A stretch of 64,000 nucleotides of DNA from contig OY540812.1 in the NCBI GenBank assembly GCA_961205875.1, positions 18,290,001 to 18,354,000 of the forward strand, in the 5' to 3' direction. The stretch is from Sialis fuliginosa (lineage: Eukaryota; Arthropoda; Insecta; Megaloptera; Sialidae). This document shows positions 37,021 through 48,980 of this stretch, one piece after another. The position numbers were made by a program, and so were the translations under genes. The notes under the pieces are model-generated. The model ran no database searches, was not told the origin of the DNA, and worked only from the letters and a program-made list of their open reading frames with translations. Numbering within the stretch: position 1 is the stretch's first letter; each line of letters begins with the position of its first letter.

Positions 37021-40000
37021 TTAACAGGTTAAAATAATCGGTAATTTCATGCTTCGACATGTTGTCACAGTTGCACAATGTCTCTCAGTGTATATTATGT
37101 ATTTATTTACTTATTGTTGGAATTAACGGTAAATATCCGGTTGTTCTTAAGGATTTTCAAGAAAAACTTGCATAGATGCAGTGCTATTTTAAGATATTTT
37201 GTAACCCCCAACTTATTAAACAATAAGTCTTTTGTCATTACAAAACTAAGGTAGTATTATTTGATCTATACCTATGTACTAATGGAATAGAGGAAGTACC
37301 TAAAAAAAATTAATTTATAATTTACAATAAAATAAAACGATAATATTAAATTGTATTTTATTCATACTAATAAATAAAATAAAATAAAACACAACACTAG
37401 AATAAACAATTAATAATTGTAATATTATTAAATATTATATCTTTGCATGTCTTGTGCATAAATGATTAGAAATAAATCAAAATAATTTTATTTACGATTA
37501 TTAAAACAGTTTATTTCCACATTTTTCCGCAGTAAAGTCGATACTATTATTATATAAATATGTATTATGTATTACGGTCATATTTATTTTAAAAAATTAA
37601 CACCTACATACTTATAGTAACACACAATGATTAACACAAACAGGAAGGAGCTGTTAGAAGAAGGTATGTCTTGCTGACAACAACAAAAAAATATAAATAA
37701 ATAAAAACTGTCTTTCGTTCAAAACGTCGTAATCTTAAAGTTTGAATTTTTCTTTGAATAAAGTTAGATATAAATATTTAATGATTCGTGATATTAATTA
37801 CATTTAAATATTAAAGATAGTGCCTCCCCCCATATATCTACCCTAATCTTAATCTTAATCCTACAAATATCATCTCCCTTTACGTCAAAACTTGCTATGA
37901 TTGGCACATTAGCACATTCTTTTCCCATGTTGTGTCCCGTTCCTCACAAATAGAAACACACATGTATATATAAAACACACAAGCATGAACAGACAGACGA
38001 AGGAGCTGTCAGAAAAGAAAATTATCCAGTTGATAGCAAACTTAAAAAACAAGAATTGAAAAAAAAAGAATTACAAATTTTATGTTAACAATTAACCGAT
38101 TGGGACCCGTTGTCTCTGAGTGAGGCAAAATTACAAAAGTATTATTAAAATAAAAACACATTTGATTATTTAACAGGTTTTAGTTAAGAAAATTTAAAAT
38201 TGAAACAAAAATTATGGCGGGTCCAAATTGGTTAATACTATATGAAGAGGTGAGAAAAAATCGAGATGTTAGTGGATTTTGAAAGAATTTTTGGCATTAT
38301 TTCATACTGTAATGACACTTTTGAGAAAAACTCTCTTGATCATAAAATGATCGAGCGAGTTTTGCTCAAAACTGACATTTTTTTATATTTAAATTTTTTG
38401 TCGATCAGTTAAACCCGATTTAGCAAACAATATTGCTAAATATAAACAATGTTAATTAAAAAGAAATCTAAGAAAAATCGATTATTTGATAGCTGCTTAC
38501 TAATAAATCCTTATTCAGCAACCCAGAAAACCTTTAATAAGGTATTTTAGGGCAAGAGTTAAAGGTTGATGTTTATTTTTTCAAACTATCTATTCTATTC
38601 TTAAATATTTTCTTTAAATTCTTGTAAAAATTATTAATTTTTATGAAAAAAGTACAAGCACTGTTAGGTTTTTGCGTTTTAACTGAAACCCTATCGCGAA
38701 ATCCATCAAAACTGTAGCTACTTTTTGTTCTCTATAAAATTACAAAGAAAATAAATTAAAATTTAACTCACTATGTTTATTTGTTAAGGAGATATAGTCA
38801 ATATATCATTTTAGTTTTGATCTGTTAAATTACGACTTATAGAATGCTCACATATACTTATGATGCACGTAGACCCAATTTTACGACGACATATCTCCGG
38901 TTCTATTAGTAGTAGAGAGTTCAAACTGAGCTCATTTTATTCGTAATCTAGTCTAGTATAAATTAAGTTTTATGTTTTTTCATTGGTAAAAAATGTGTGA
39001 GAAGATATACTGAGATATTAAATATTCAACTTATTCGTTAATTTATCAATTTTGATTTGTTAATTAGAGGGGAAGGGGTCTCGACGGTCTTAAGGCATTT
39101 GGTAGTCTTAAAGTTAATAGTGTAAGCTATATTTTAAAAAAAGTTAGAGTCTGTAGGATTGCGCCAAACTGAGATATTAACTATTCAATTTATTTGGTAA
39201 TTTATCAATTTTAATTGACATTTTCTATGAATTTTGAATATTTTTTAGGGGATGAGAGGGCGGAAAAATAAATCTCGCCCAGGGCACCAGACTTGCTAAG
39301 GCCGGCTCTGAACTCACCTCCTCAGATATAAAGAATTTAATAATTTGAAGCTTTCTATAAAAAAATACATGAAGTTATACACATAAATATTTAATAAAGA
39401 GTGAATTCCTGAGTTCAATAAATTATTGACGAGAAATATGATTATATGTTATGTCTCTATAATAGGGAATAATAATAATTTTATTATTATTATGGTTGAT
39501 AACATACCTATGTGTAATACTGTGAAGACTGTAGGTAGATCTGTGCAACTTGCGGTTCTAATTATGTATATATTTGTATAGATACCTTACAAATATTATT
39601 TTGTATGTTAAACAAATACTGGTCAACCCAAAGACTGGAGCTTTTATTTTATTTATATTGGTTTTGAGCAAAAAAAATACCCCATTTCTCCCATGTTTTT
39701 GTAAAGTCATATGATTTTTCAATAGATACTATAAGATAAACAATTGTTTGATCAATTGTTGCAATTTTCTCGTAACTATTATTATTTTTCAGTTCTCTAG
39801 AATTTTTAAGATAAGATATTTTTTAAAGAAAAATCTGAAGGTAGTGAATTAGTCAACATAGAAAATGTTAAAATAATTGTAATATGTTCGATGCATTTGA
39901 GTTATCGATTTCTACTCAAATAACAAAAATTAATCATTTTGACACATTTTTCTATAAACTATATAATATATGTATTCATTATCAATCACTCAAATCTTTT

Positions 40001-41111
40001 TGATTTAATAATAATAATACATATTTTCATTATACTATATGAACAATATTATGCACTAGTGTATCAACCCACACAAATATCATTTTTGAGTTATGATTGC
40101 AGTCAAAATAAAGATTGCAATATTACAGAAAGCAGCTTATAGTTATAAAAAAATTATTTTAATTATTATTTTACCAAAACTCTTTCGACAAAAAACTATT
40201 TTCGATTTGGTTGAATTATTATTAAAAAAATGTTTTTCAGATTTTATTGGAAAATTGTCTAATTAATCATCCAAACACCAAAAAACAAAGTTTCAATAAA
40301 AATAAATGTAACCAAATCACAAATGTATGTTTCTTTGTGCGCATCAAAAATGTTAATATTTCGAAATTAATTTAATTTGATACATTAGTACAAAACATAA
40401 TCCATTTGTGGTATCAAGATAAACATAAACCCAAAATAAAATTCCATTTTACCTATATCAGAAAAATAATAATAAATTTTAAATAAGTTATAGAATTTAT
40501 AAGATCATAAAAACGAAACAGATTTTTAACCTCCCATTACGTCCACATGTGTAACATAATTAACTGTAAATTCTATTAAAATTATTGTCACGAGTTAATA
40601 TAATATAATGATCTACCTTCACTGTATTTGATACAGATTATAACCTTAGCTTGAGGTTTTTGACATATGTTTTAGACTTCGAGGTAAATTGGTTCTTCAA
40701 TAATAACGTTCAATGATACATACATACATACATATATGTCTACATCTAATCAGTCATTCATAAAAAATGCATGTGTATGCACATTTACTTTCGATTTTTA
40801 ACACTTACTTATATAAAGTAACTGTATTCTTGTATTGGTTTGTTCTTTTATTTAAATTAAGTATGACTTTGGACTATTAAGAATTAAGATCAAAATAAAA
40901 AAGCCATTTATAATTTATTGTTGACATAGAAACAGTGCTTAAAATAGAAATTATTACGAACCGGAACGTTTAATTGTTTACACTTTATTCAGAATAAAGC
41001 GTAACGCAACGGAAATATGCATATATATGTTTATATAAGGAGTATAAAACAATATGTCACATTTTATTAATTTTTTCATTTCCATAAAACTAGTAGTTAG
41101 TGAAAGTGAAA
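37021..41111. other. Intergenic DNA, no supported gene
   Basis: AT-rich. A diverged direct repeat (gaaggagctgt(t/c)agaa, near 37645 and 38000) and repeat-like DNA at 38650-39330 (cgacatatctccggttctat; gccggctctgaactcacc) are present. The short frames here have no motifs. Confidence 0.45.
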
Positions 41112-41644
41112 ATAGGGTTTCACGCTGAGACGATTTTCAATCTCGTCTAGTACGCAAGACGAGACGAGACTAGGTTTAGATGATTCCCGTCTCAATCTAT
41201 AGTCTTATACGCGTAACTTAATCCGATAAAAGTCTCGATTTCGTGTAAATTCTTATTTTTTACAAACAAAATTAGTTTTACATTCAAGCAATATTTTTTT
41301 AATTTAAACATATTTATTGATAAATATTACTAACGTTATAATTGTAGCTGACAGTCATCAATGAACTCTGAATCAAGTTAAAATAATAATAATTAGTGAC
41401 AATCATAAACAAATAAAGTTGACATCATCTCGGTCTTATTTCGTCAAAATTCAAGCGATCTCGTTTAGACCTTATCTTGTCGAATTCGAGAAAAGAAAAG
41501 ACCAGCTTTTTGATCGAGACCACATACATATTGACAATACGAGCCTGTCGGATATAAAATCTGACACCGAGACTTGAATAATGTCAATTATAATTCAAAG
41601 ATGAGACGAATTTTAATTAAACCTAGTCTCGTGTAAAACTCTAG
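41112..41644. mobile_element. Probable MITE rich in GAGAC/GTCTC words
   Basis: Left end tagggtttcacgctgagac and right end gtctcgtgtaaaactctag form imperfect TIRs. The interior repeatedly alternates gagac and gtctcg. No coding frame. Confidence 0.5.
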
Positions 41645-41810
41645 TTAAAAATTTTCTTTCTTTGCCCTTAAATGAAAATTATTTAACCTCCAAAAAGTAT
41701 GTTTTTATGATAAAATAATATTTTCTCGTTTAAAATTTTAAGCGATTAATGTGATTATATTTTCATTATAAAGGAACCATTTGACGCAATGTCAGTTAAA
41801 AATGCATATA

Positions 41811-42360
41811 CAGGGTGATTGACAACGAATGTAAAAATACTGTGGATCGAGGATGTTATTTAAGCAAAAAACTTCATATAAACACGTGTCCGAAAATTCC
41901 TCGTGTGAAAGCCTCCCTAAAGATTATTAATTTTTATTTAATATATATCTGAAGAAACCATTGTCAAGAAGTTATGAAATTTGATAATCTGTTTAATATT
42001 TATTAATGTCGATTTTAAGTATCGACTGATAATTATTTAGTACCGGGGTATGAGGTTAATAAAAAACAAAAAAATACAAGATACAAATTATGGGTCCGGT
42101 TCCTCCATACACTCCTGGGCTAAACTATTGATACTGAAACTCGATAAAACTTTTGTAATACTAAACCGATTATCAAATTTCGTAACTGTATCAGAATGGG
42201 TTCTCTATAGATATGAAATAAAAACTAATCATTTTTAAGGAACTGTAGCTTCCTCAAGAAGAATTTTTACACACATGTTCATAACAATATGAAGTTTTTT
42301 GCTTAAAATAACATCTCGATTCACACTTAATTTTTTTTACATTCGTTGTAAATCATCCTG
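41811..42360. mobile_element. Tc1/mariner-like MITE, 550 bp with TA duplication
   Basis: Left end ta/cagggtgattgacaacg and right end cgttgtaaatcatcctg/ta, with inner arms (aacttcatataaacacgtgt / acacatgttcataacaatat) also inverted. TA flanks fit Tc1/mariner integration. The 62-aa frame inside is not a transposase. Confidence 0.75.
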
Positions 42361-45300
42361 TATAAGAATGTGCACATTTATATATGTATTTCTAATTTGT
42401 TAGGAATTCTTCTTATATTTAAATAATAATATACTGATATAAATACATCCTACATATTACCTACTACTACATTTATTTTTATTTATAATAATTTATTTAA
42501 TATATCCTTTATTAAGTTCCGCGATCCTTGAAACAATCGTGATTCACTCAAGGTCTAAAATATGATTTTTTTTCTATCACCTAATGACAAAAAAGCTCAG
42601 GTAAAATAAAATATTTTTTTGCAAAAACTTTAAACTATGAATCGACAAAATTGTGTTGCTAGGTAGGTAGTGCAGTACAATCGAAATAACCTGTAGTATA
42701 AATGTGTACGTGATGTTTGGATAATGAATGTATATACATAATTGTTTGATTGCGTGATTTATGTTAGTAACATTGTGACTATATTTCTAAAGAAGAATAA
42801 TTTATTAACAAACTGACCAAATAATGCGCTCATTTGCTATAACAATGACATAACTCAAGAATTGTTATTTTTGAGTTATTTATACAGGAAACACAATTCG
42901 TACATGTACTTTTTACAGCAAGAACGATATATTTGAGCTTCTTTAACTAACTACGATCGAGCATAAATATATTTGAAAATTATCATATAAAGTTATACCA
43001 ATTCAAAACTTTAAATGTGTCTCCTGAAACATTACAATTTTTGAGTTATTCAATATTGTAGCAAATGAGCGAATTTATTAAATGTACTACATACGTAAGT
43101 ATAAAGGTACAACAATACAAATACATTTTTCTGTTTGCATTGTACATATTAATACATTTAATATGGAGTAACCAGTCTTTTCCTTATAGGTTCTTGCATG
43201 AAAATTAAAATTGAACACGAATTTAGATAAATATAACGATACACAATACCAACCTACTATAGCCCGTTTTCAATAACAATAATTACAACAGTTTAACGCA
43301 AACTTTTCGGTAAATATGTATTTGACCAATCAGAACTCTTAACTGACAATTCAAATTACAGCCTCTAAATGGCCGTTAAGGATTTCTCGAAAAATTCAAT
43401 TGTTTAATATAATATGGACCTTAAATGTAAAGAATACGTGCAGACGCATGTGAAACGCAGGGTTAAGGGCTAATCAACTGGTTCATTTCTATTATGCTGA
43501 ACAATAACGATTTTTTTTTTTTTTTAATTTAGATCTGTATAAAAAATATTTAAAACTCAGTCCTTCAATAAATGGATATAGGTAAAAATCTAGCGTGGGA
43601 AAAAGCCTGAGTTATTAGTCTAACTTGCAGTGATATTTTAACCATCATAAATTTTCTGCGTAAAATAAATTTAAAAATTAATAACAAAATATTTTTAAAT
43701 ATACATTTATTTTCAAATGGCATACATTTTTTAATTTTTATAAATCGATGCTAAAGCCCAGCTCAAATCACTGAACATAATAACGTGAAATTTTATGGGT
43801 GTCTTCCTTTTATGACGTAAACAACCATTACGAAGGAATTTTTCGAAATTCAACCTTTTAGAATAGTGTGTTTAATCTTCTTTTTTATTTTAATAAGTGT
43901 AACTGCTTATATAAAGGTGAATTTGAAACAAAATACTCTTTTATTAAAATAAAAACAAACGTGTATCAAAATATTTTCAATCCTTAAACATTGTTCCAAA
44001 GAGTTTGTTCTCATTCACTCACTAATTAATCAACGCACAGTCCAAACTCATGGACGTAGAAATTTGAAATTATTAATACCCTCTAAGAGGGGATTTTTCG
44101 AAATTTATTCTCCAAGAGGATGGAAATGGTGTCAAACTTTTTTTTAATAAGTTTATCTGTGTAACTATAATATCTATTTAAATTTTAAAGATGAACTTAT
44201 AAATATTAATTTCTATTAAAAAAATAGAGTAAGTATTGCGATTTTTCAAAATTTTATAATAATTTTATAATGCCGCAAATACATTTTTGCAGAGTTGCGA
44301 GTTTAGTCATTGAAAGGGTGAAAATTACCAAATAAAAGCTCTCCAATATTTGATATAATATAAGACTACTGTCAAAATTATTTACCCATCTTTTAATGAT
44401 ATTTTTAAATATTAAATAGACAAATACATTTTTCTAGGTCTGCAGTTAGACTTTCTACCTAACAAACAAAGATGATCCATCCAGTGTTCTTAAGGTCATT
44501 AAATGTCAAGAGTCGTAAAAACCACAAAACATTAAAAAATAGTGAAATTAAATCAACCTTAGAAGCATATTACAAAAAATACTAAATAAAACATTCAAAA
44601 TAGGTACCATAATTCTGTTGCAAAAATGAGATGAATAATTTCGGTTCAAGAAACGTTATTGAATTTAACATTGACCTAAATGAAAATACGACCAAAATTA
44701 GCGTCTAATTATTTCCTAGATATATTAGAACGTTGACACCACTTATATTTTGTAAGTTAATTTGTTCTGAGAACAAGAACCGTCACTTTCAATGGTATGT
44801 GATCCGTGAAATAAAGATTTTCATAATTGAGTATTTTCAGAAAAAAACATTAATTTAATATTAGGTATGGATTTTTTAAGAAAAATGTATGAATATATTT
44901 GAGATCGAATACCACAGTATGAGTGTGTAAAAAAACAAATAAATAGTTTATTCAAAACAGGAAACAATCAAACCAATATATAAAATATCCGGTTTTTGGA
45001 TGATATATATTTTTAATTGATTTAACTATTTATTATTTTAACCTTAAAAATTATGATGACTAATAATTTTAAAAGGTGTCTGGTCACTAGCATTAAAATA
45101 TATAATACAGGACCGTATTTAGGGTTTAGTTGGAGGAAGTGTAAAGAAATGGTTTCTTGATATTTTTTTATTTTTTAATAAGAAATACAGAGGCTTAAGT
45201 AAATGAAGCATGCGGTATATACACTTTTTTAGAAAAACAATAATGAACTTTTAGCAACCACACCCAAGAATAAATTCTTTCGTATTACTTATTATAATAC

Positions 45301-45999
45301 AGTACAAAATATCTACAAATAAATTTCATAATTTTTATTTATTTATAAGATTAAAACAAAATATATTTTATTTGAAAGTACCTACATGAAGCAATTATCA
45401 ATGTTTTTGTTTCAAAAAACATTATTACAACATTCAAAAAACTCTGAATTCAATGCTGAATACCTACAACACAGTAGACTTAATACATATTTAATTGAAT
45501 TTATGTATTTATTTAGTTTACCTCTAATTCATGGTCGCAAACTTATACCGTCTGTTCCTTTCTAGTTGACAATTTTTATAATAAATACGTGTCTGGATTT
45601 TAGGGTTTAAGCTGTGTCTTCTTGAGGACCGTCTTAAGACATGTATCGTTCTAGGCTGCAAAATTTTGCGCCCTATCCAAAAATGCGTTGCTAAAAATAC
45701 AAAAAAATATATATATATCTACTCAATAATCAATAAATTGTCAACATTTATTTTCTGCAAATTAATTTTAAAAAATTTGTCATTTATATTTAAAAAAAAA
45801 AAGATTCGATAGATACAATGCTTTAATTATTTAGTTTAGTCTGCCCTAATGATGAACGAAAATAATTTTGTATCCTCTTTTATGGGGAAAAGACATTGAT
45901 TAGCCAGACAAGATTTTTAATTTTTTTTATATTTAAAAAATATAAAATCCTTTAGAAATTTCACCCTCATTTCAACATCCCCGGACGTTTTGCACTATA
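42361..45999. other. Intergenic DNA, no supported gene
   Basis: Contains a T-run near 43510 and decayed repeat DNA at 43760-44120 with two gga(a/t)tttttcgaaatt words. A fragment at 45591-45650 matches the hairpin nested in the 12-13 kb fold-back. Confidence 0.4.
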
Positions 46000-46142
46000 A
46001 TGCGGTGTTCACACCAAAGAAAACAAAACAGCAACACGGTGTTTGAAAACACGTCGTATTTAAAAATGCATATAGGCTTTATTGCACTTTTGTCAAAAAG
46101 ACACGATGTTGCTGTTTTGTTTTTTCGGTCTGAACACGGCAT
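46000..46142. mobile_element. PIF/Harbinger-like MITE, 143 bp with TAA duplication
   Basis: tgcggtgttcacaccaaaga pairs with tcggtctgaacacggca. The element is palindromic through aaacaaaacagcaacacggt and flanked by TAA on both sides, the usual PIF/Harbinger target duplication. A partial copy is at 7427. Confidence 0.75.
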
Positions 46143-46236
46143 AAGGTTGCAGCTCCATTAGTCCATAATCCATATAGTGATGCCGACATATTTCATAGTC
46201 ATTACAAAATAGTAAAAAATAATCTTTTCATTTTTT

Positions 46237-47256
46237 AGGGTTCCGAAGAAACCCTACTAATCTCAGTTTGTCGTCCGTCCGTCCGTCCGTCCTTTTCACT
46301 CAAAGCTAAATAGCTCGTAAACTATATAAGCTAGAAACTTGAATTTTTTACTGAACATGTAAAATGACACCCTCTAGTAAAATATGTACAAATTTATTGA
46401 ATAAATAATTTTTCAAGGGGGGCAATAAGGAGCTAAAGCTAGGTTAAAAAAATATTTTTTTTAAACCAAGGCATGTGGCACGTTAAAATGTATAACCAAA
46501 CAAGCGGAATTTGACCCTTTTTTTATTTTTTTTCTAAATCAAAAATGGTGCCTGTAGGGGGCTTTAGGGCAAATCCAAAAAAAAAAAACAAAAAAATTGT
46601 ATACCAAGACGTGTGGCATGTCAAAATGTACATCTCAATTAGTACAATTTGACCATATTTTTTATTTTTTTTCTAACTCAAAAATGGCGCCTGTAAGGGG
46701 CTAAAAGCAATATTTTATTCAGTCCCCCCCCCTGTAACTCTGTAACTACCGGCTCAAAAAATCTGAAAATAATTTGGTAACGAGGTTTTGGTAGGACTAC
46801 CAACTACAAATACTAAAGTCAACAATATAATTTTAAATTTTGGAATAATAGAGAGGGGTGTAAGAGAATTAAAAAAATTTATTTTCATATCTAGGCATGT
46901 GGTATGTCAAAATGTACATCTCAATTCATAGAACATGATCATATTTTTTTTTTTTCTAACTTAAAAATGGCGCCTGTAGGGGGCTAAAAGCAGTATTATA
47001 TTTTGCCCCCCCCCCTAACTCTATAACTACTGGCTCAAAAAATCTGAAAAAAATTTGGTAATGAGGCTTTGGTGGGACTACCAACGACAAATACTAAAGT
47101 GAACAATATAATTTTAAATTTTGGAATTATAGGGAGGGGCGTCATAGATTTTTTTATTTTGATAACTAGGCATGTGGTATGTCAAAATATAGATCTCAAC
47201 TAGTAGAACCTTTAAGTGGTTCAAACATTTCACGTAGTACGTACTTCGGAACCCTT
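46237..47256 (+). mobile_element. GGGTTCCGAAG-family DNA element, 1020 bp, internally duplicated
   Basis: Begins agggttccgaagaaacccta, followed by a (GTCC)n run, and ends acgtacttcggaaccctt. An internal unit of about 287 bp starting aaaatggcgcctgtaggggg (46678 and 46965, with a divergent copy near 46541) is tandemly repeated, which explains its greater length than the copy at 10731. Confidence 0.8.
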
Positions 47257-48186
47257 ATGGAATAGGTTAGGTTAGGTATATCTTGCCCGAATTATTTATA
47301 TTTGTTGACATAAATCGCAGACAGATAAACTTTATTCTAACGTGGTGCAAAAAACGATAAAATGTAGTAATAGATTGTAAATTATAACAATATTTATCTT
47401 CCCCTTAATTTTGGACAACTGAAATAATATAAATATGTAATGAATTCGGTGAATTTGAAATTATTCAAAACAAAAAACATACATATAAAATTTTTAATAA
47501 TTATCAAAGTGCCCATAAAATGACTTTGGTGCAGATATGTAAATGTTTATATTTATGGATTAAAAAATTTATTAAAAATATTAACCTCTCCAAAATTACC
47601 TTCCTCTCTTAAAGTTTTAATTTTATTGATATGCATATATTATACATATATGTACAACTGATATATTGAATACAGATGATGCAAAATTATGTATTACTGT
47701 TACTTTCCATTTCAACTAATCAGAACTTAATGTCGTTCGTTTTGAAATGAATAATTGATTAAATATCTTTTCGGTTCACTGAAGTTACTATTACTGTTAA
47801 AATCCTACGATTTTTGTTGCAAAATAACTTACAAGAACATAATATGTGTTTTCATTAAAATGTATTAATTAAATTATTATTTTTTAATTAACACTATGTT
47901 TAATCTTAGACTTCTACACTTATCTTGATTAAAATTGCTCTTTTTGAATTTTTAGTTTATTTAATTTAATGAGATGAATGAGTTACACGTGTTCCAATTC
48001 AATAACAATGCTATCATCATCAGAGTCTTAAATACAGTCTAACTTAATTCTAAACTCTTACAATAAATTTTTATGATTAGGGGATTCGTATATCTTAAAA
48101 AGTGTAAGAATATGGTATTTAACAGTATTAATAATAAATTCTAAAATGTTGTGAAAAGTCAAGGTATGTAAAGTACAAGGTAGCCT
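47257..48186. other. Intergenic DNA, no supported gene
   Basis: AT-rich. A fragment near 47500 (aattatcaaagtgccca) belongs to the 6490-6925 MITE family. Confidence 0.4.
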
Positions 48187-48320
48187 CAGTAGCTCGGCGC
48201 AAGAGAGGGAAATACGTCATCTGGGGTGCCTAAATGTGGAGAGGGGGAATGATGTGTCTAATCACAACAAATATAGTAGTTGTAACTCGGCGCGAGAAGG
48301 AGAAAATACGTCATCTGTGT
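48187..48320 (+). repeat. Pair of 38-bp direct repeats
   Basis: agtagctcggcgcaagag...aatacgtcatctgg at 48187-48224 recurs as tgtaactcggcgcgagaa...aatacgtcatctgt at 48281-48318, about 95 bp apart. Both share tcggcgc and tacgtcatctg. Origin not known. Confidence 0.6.
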
Positions 48321-48420
48321 ATTTGCTAACCTTGGTGAAAAGTATAGTATTATATATGTTACAAAAATATACATTTAAGCATTTATTTATACGTGAAATA
48401 GAAATAAGTCAGTATTTTAA

Positions 48421-48980
48421 CCCTTAACTGGTATCGTGGGGGCCGGCCTGCTTCCACAGGTCATGTTTGATGTTTTTATAAAAATCTAAGCATTGTGCGC
48501 ACCCGTCATTTTAAGTAATCTCATTACGTCGCGACTAGCGGCGGGTGACGGACGTTCGATCAGTTTGCTGCTTTAACACCGTCAGGGACGGAGGTACGTG
48601 CGTGGTAAGGGCTCGTCGCCCCTCACGATATCAGTTGATTTTTTTTAATTGTTAATTAGAGGCACATAAACATGTTTTTTTTAATAGTTCATATTAGATA
48701 AGAAAGAAAAAATATTTTCGTTAAAAACTTTCCTCAAGTTAAGTTTTTGTAAGTACCTAAAATATCCAAAAAATTGTAACTTTATTGGGATCTCTCGTAG
48801 AAGATAATTAGGAAAGTAATGGTAAAAGCTAGTTTATTACATAAAATGAGTGTATTATTTACCATTTATAATCCAGTCTCATTATTGAAACTAGCTTGCT
48901 TAAAAGTTATTCTTCAATGGGGGCCGCAAGTACCCCACGATACCAGTTACATTTGTAAAATTTGCGATACCAGTTAGGGG
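48421..48980. mobile_element. piggyBac-like MITE, about 560 bp
   Basis: TTAA followed by cccttaactggtatcgtggg at the left. At the right, cgataccagttagggg precedes ttca, a decayed TTAA. A second subterminal copy, ccccacgataccagtta, lies at 48933-48949. CCC-type termini at TTAA are characteristic of piggyBac. Confidence 0.6.
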
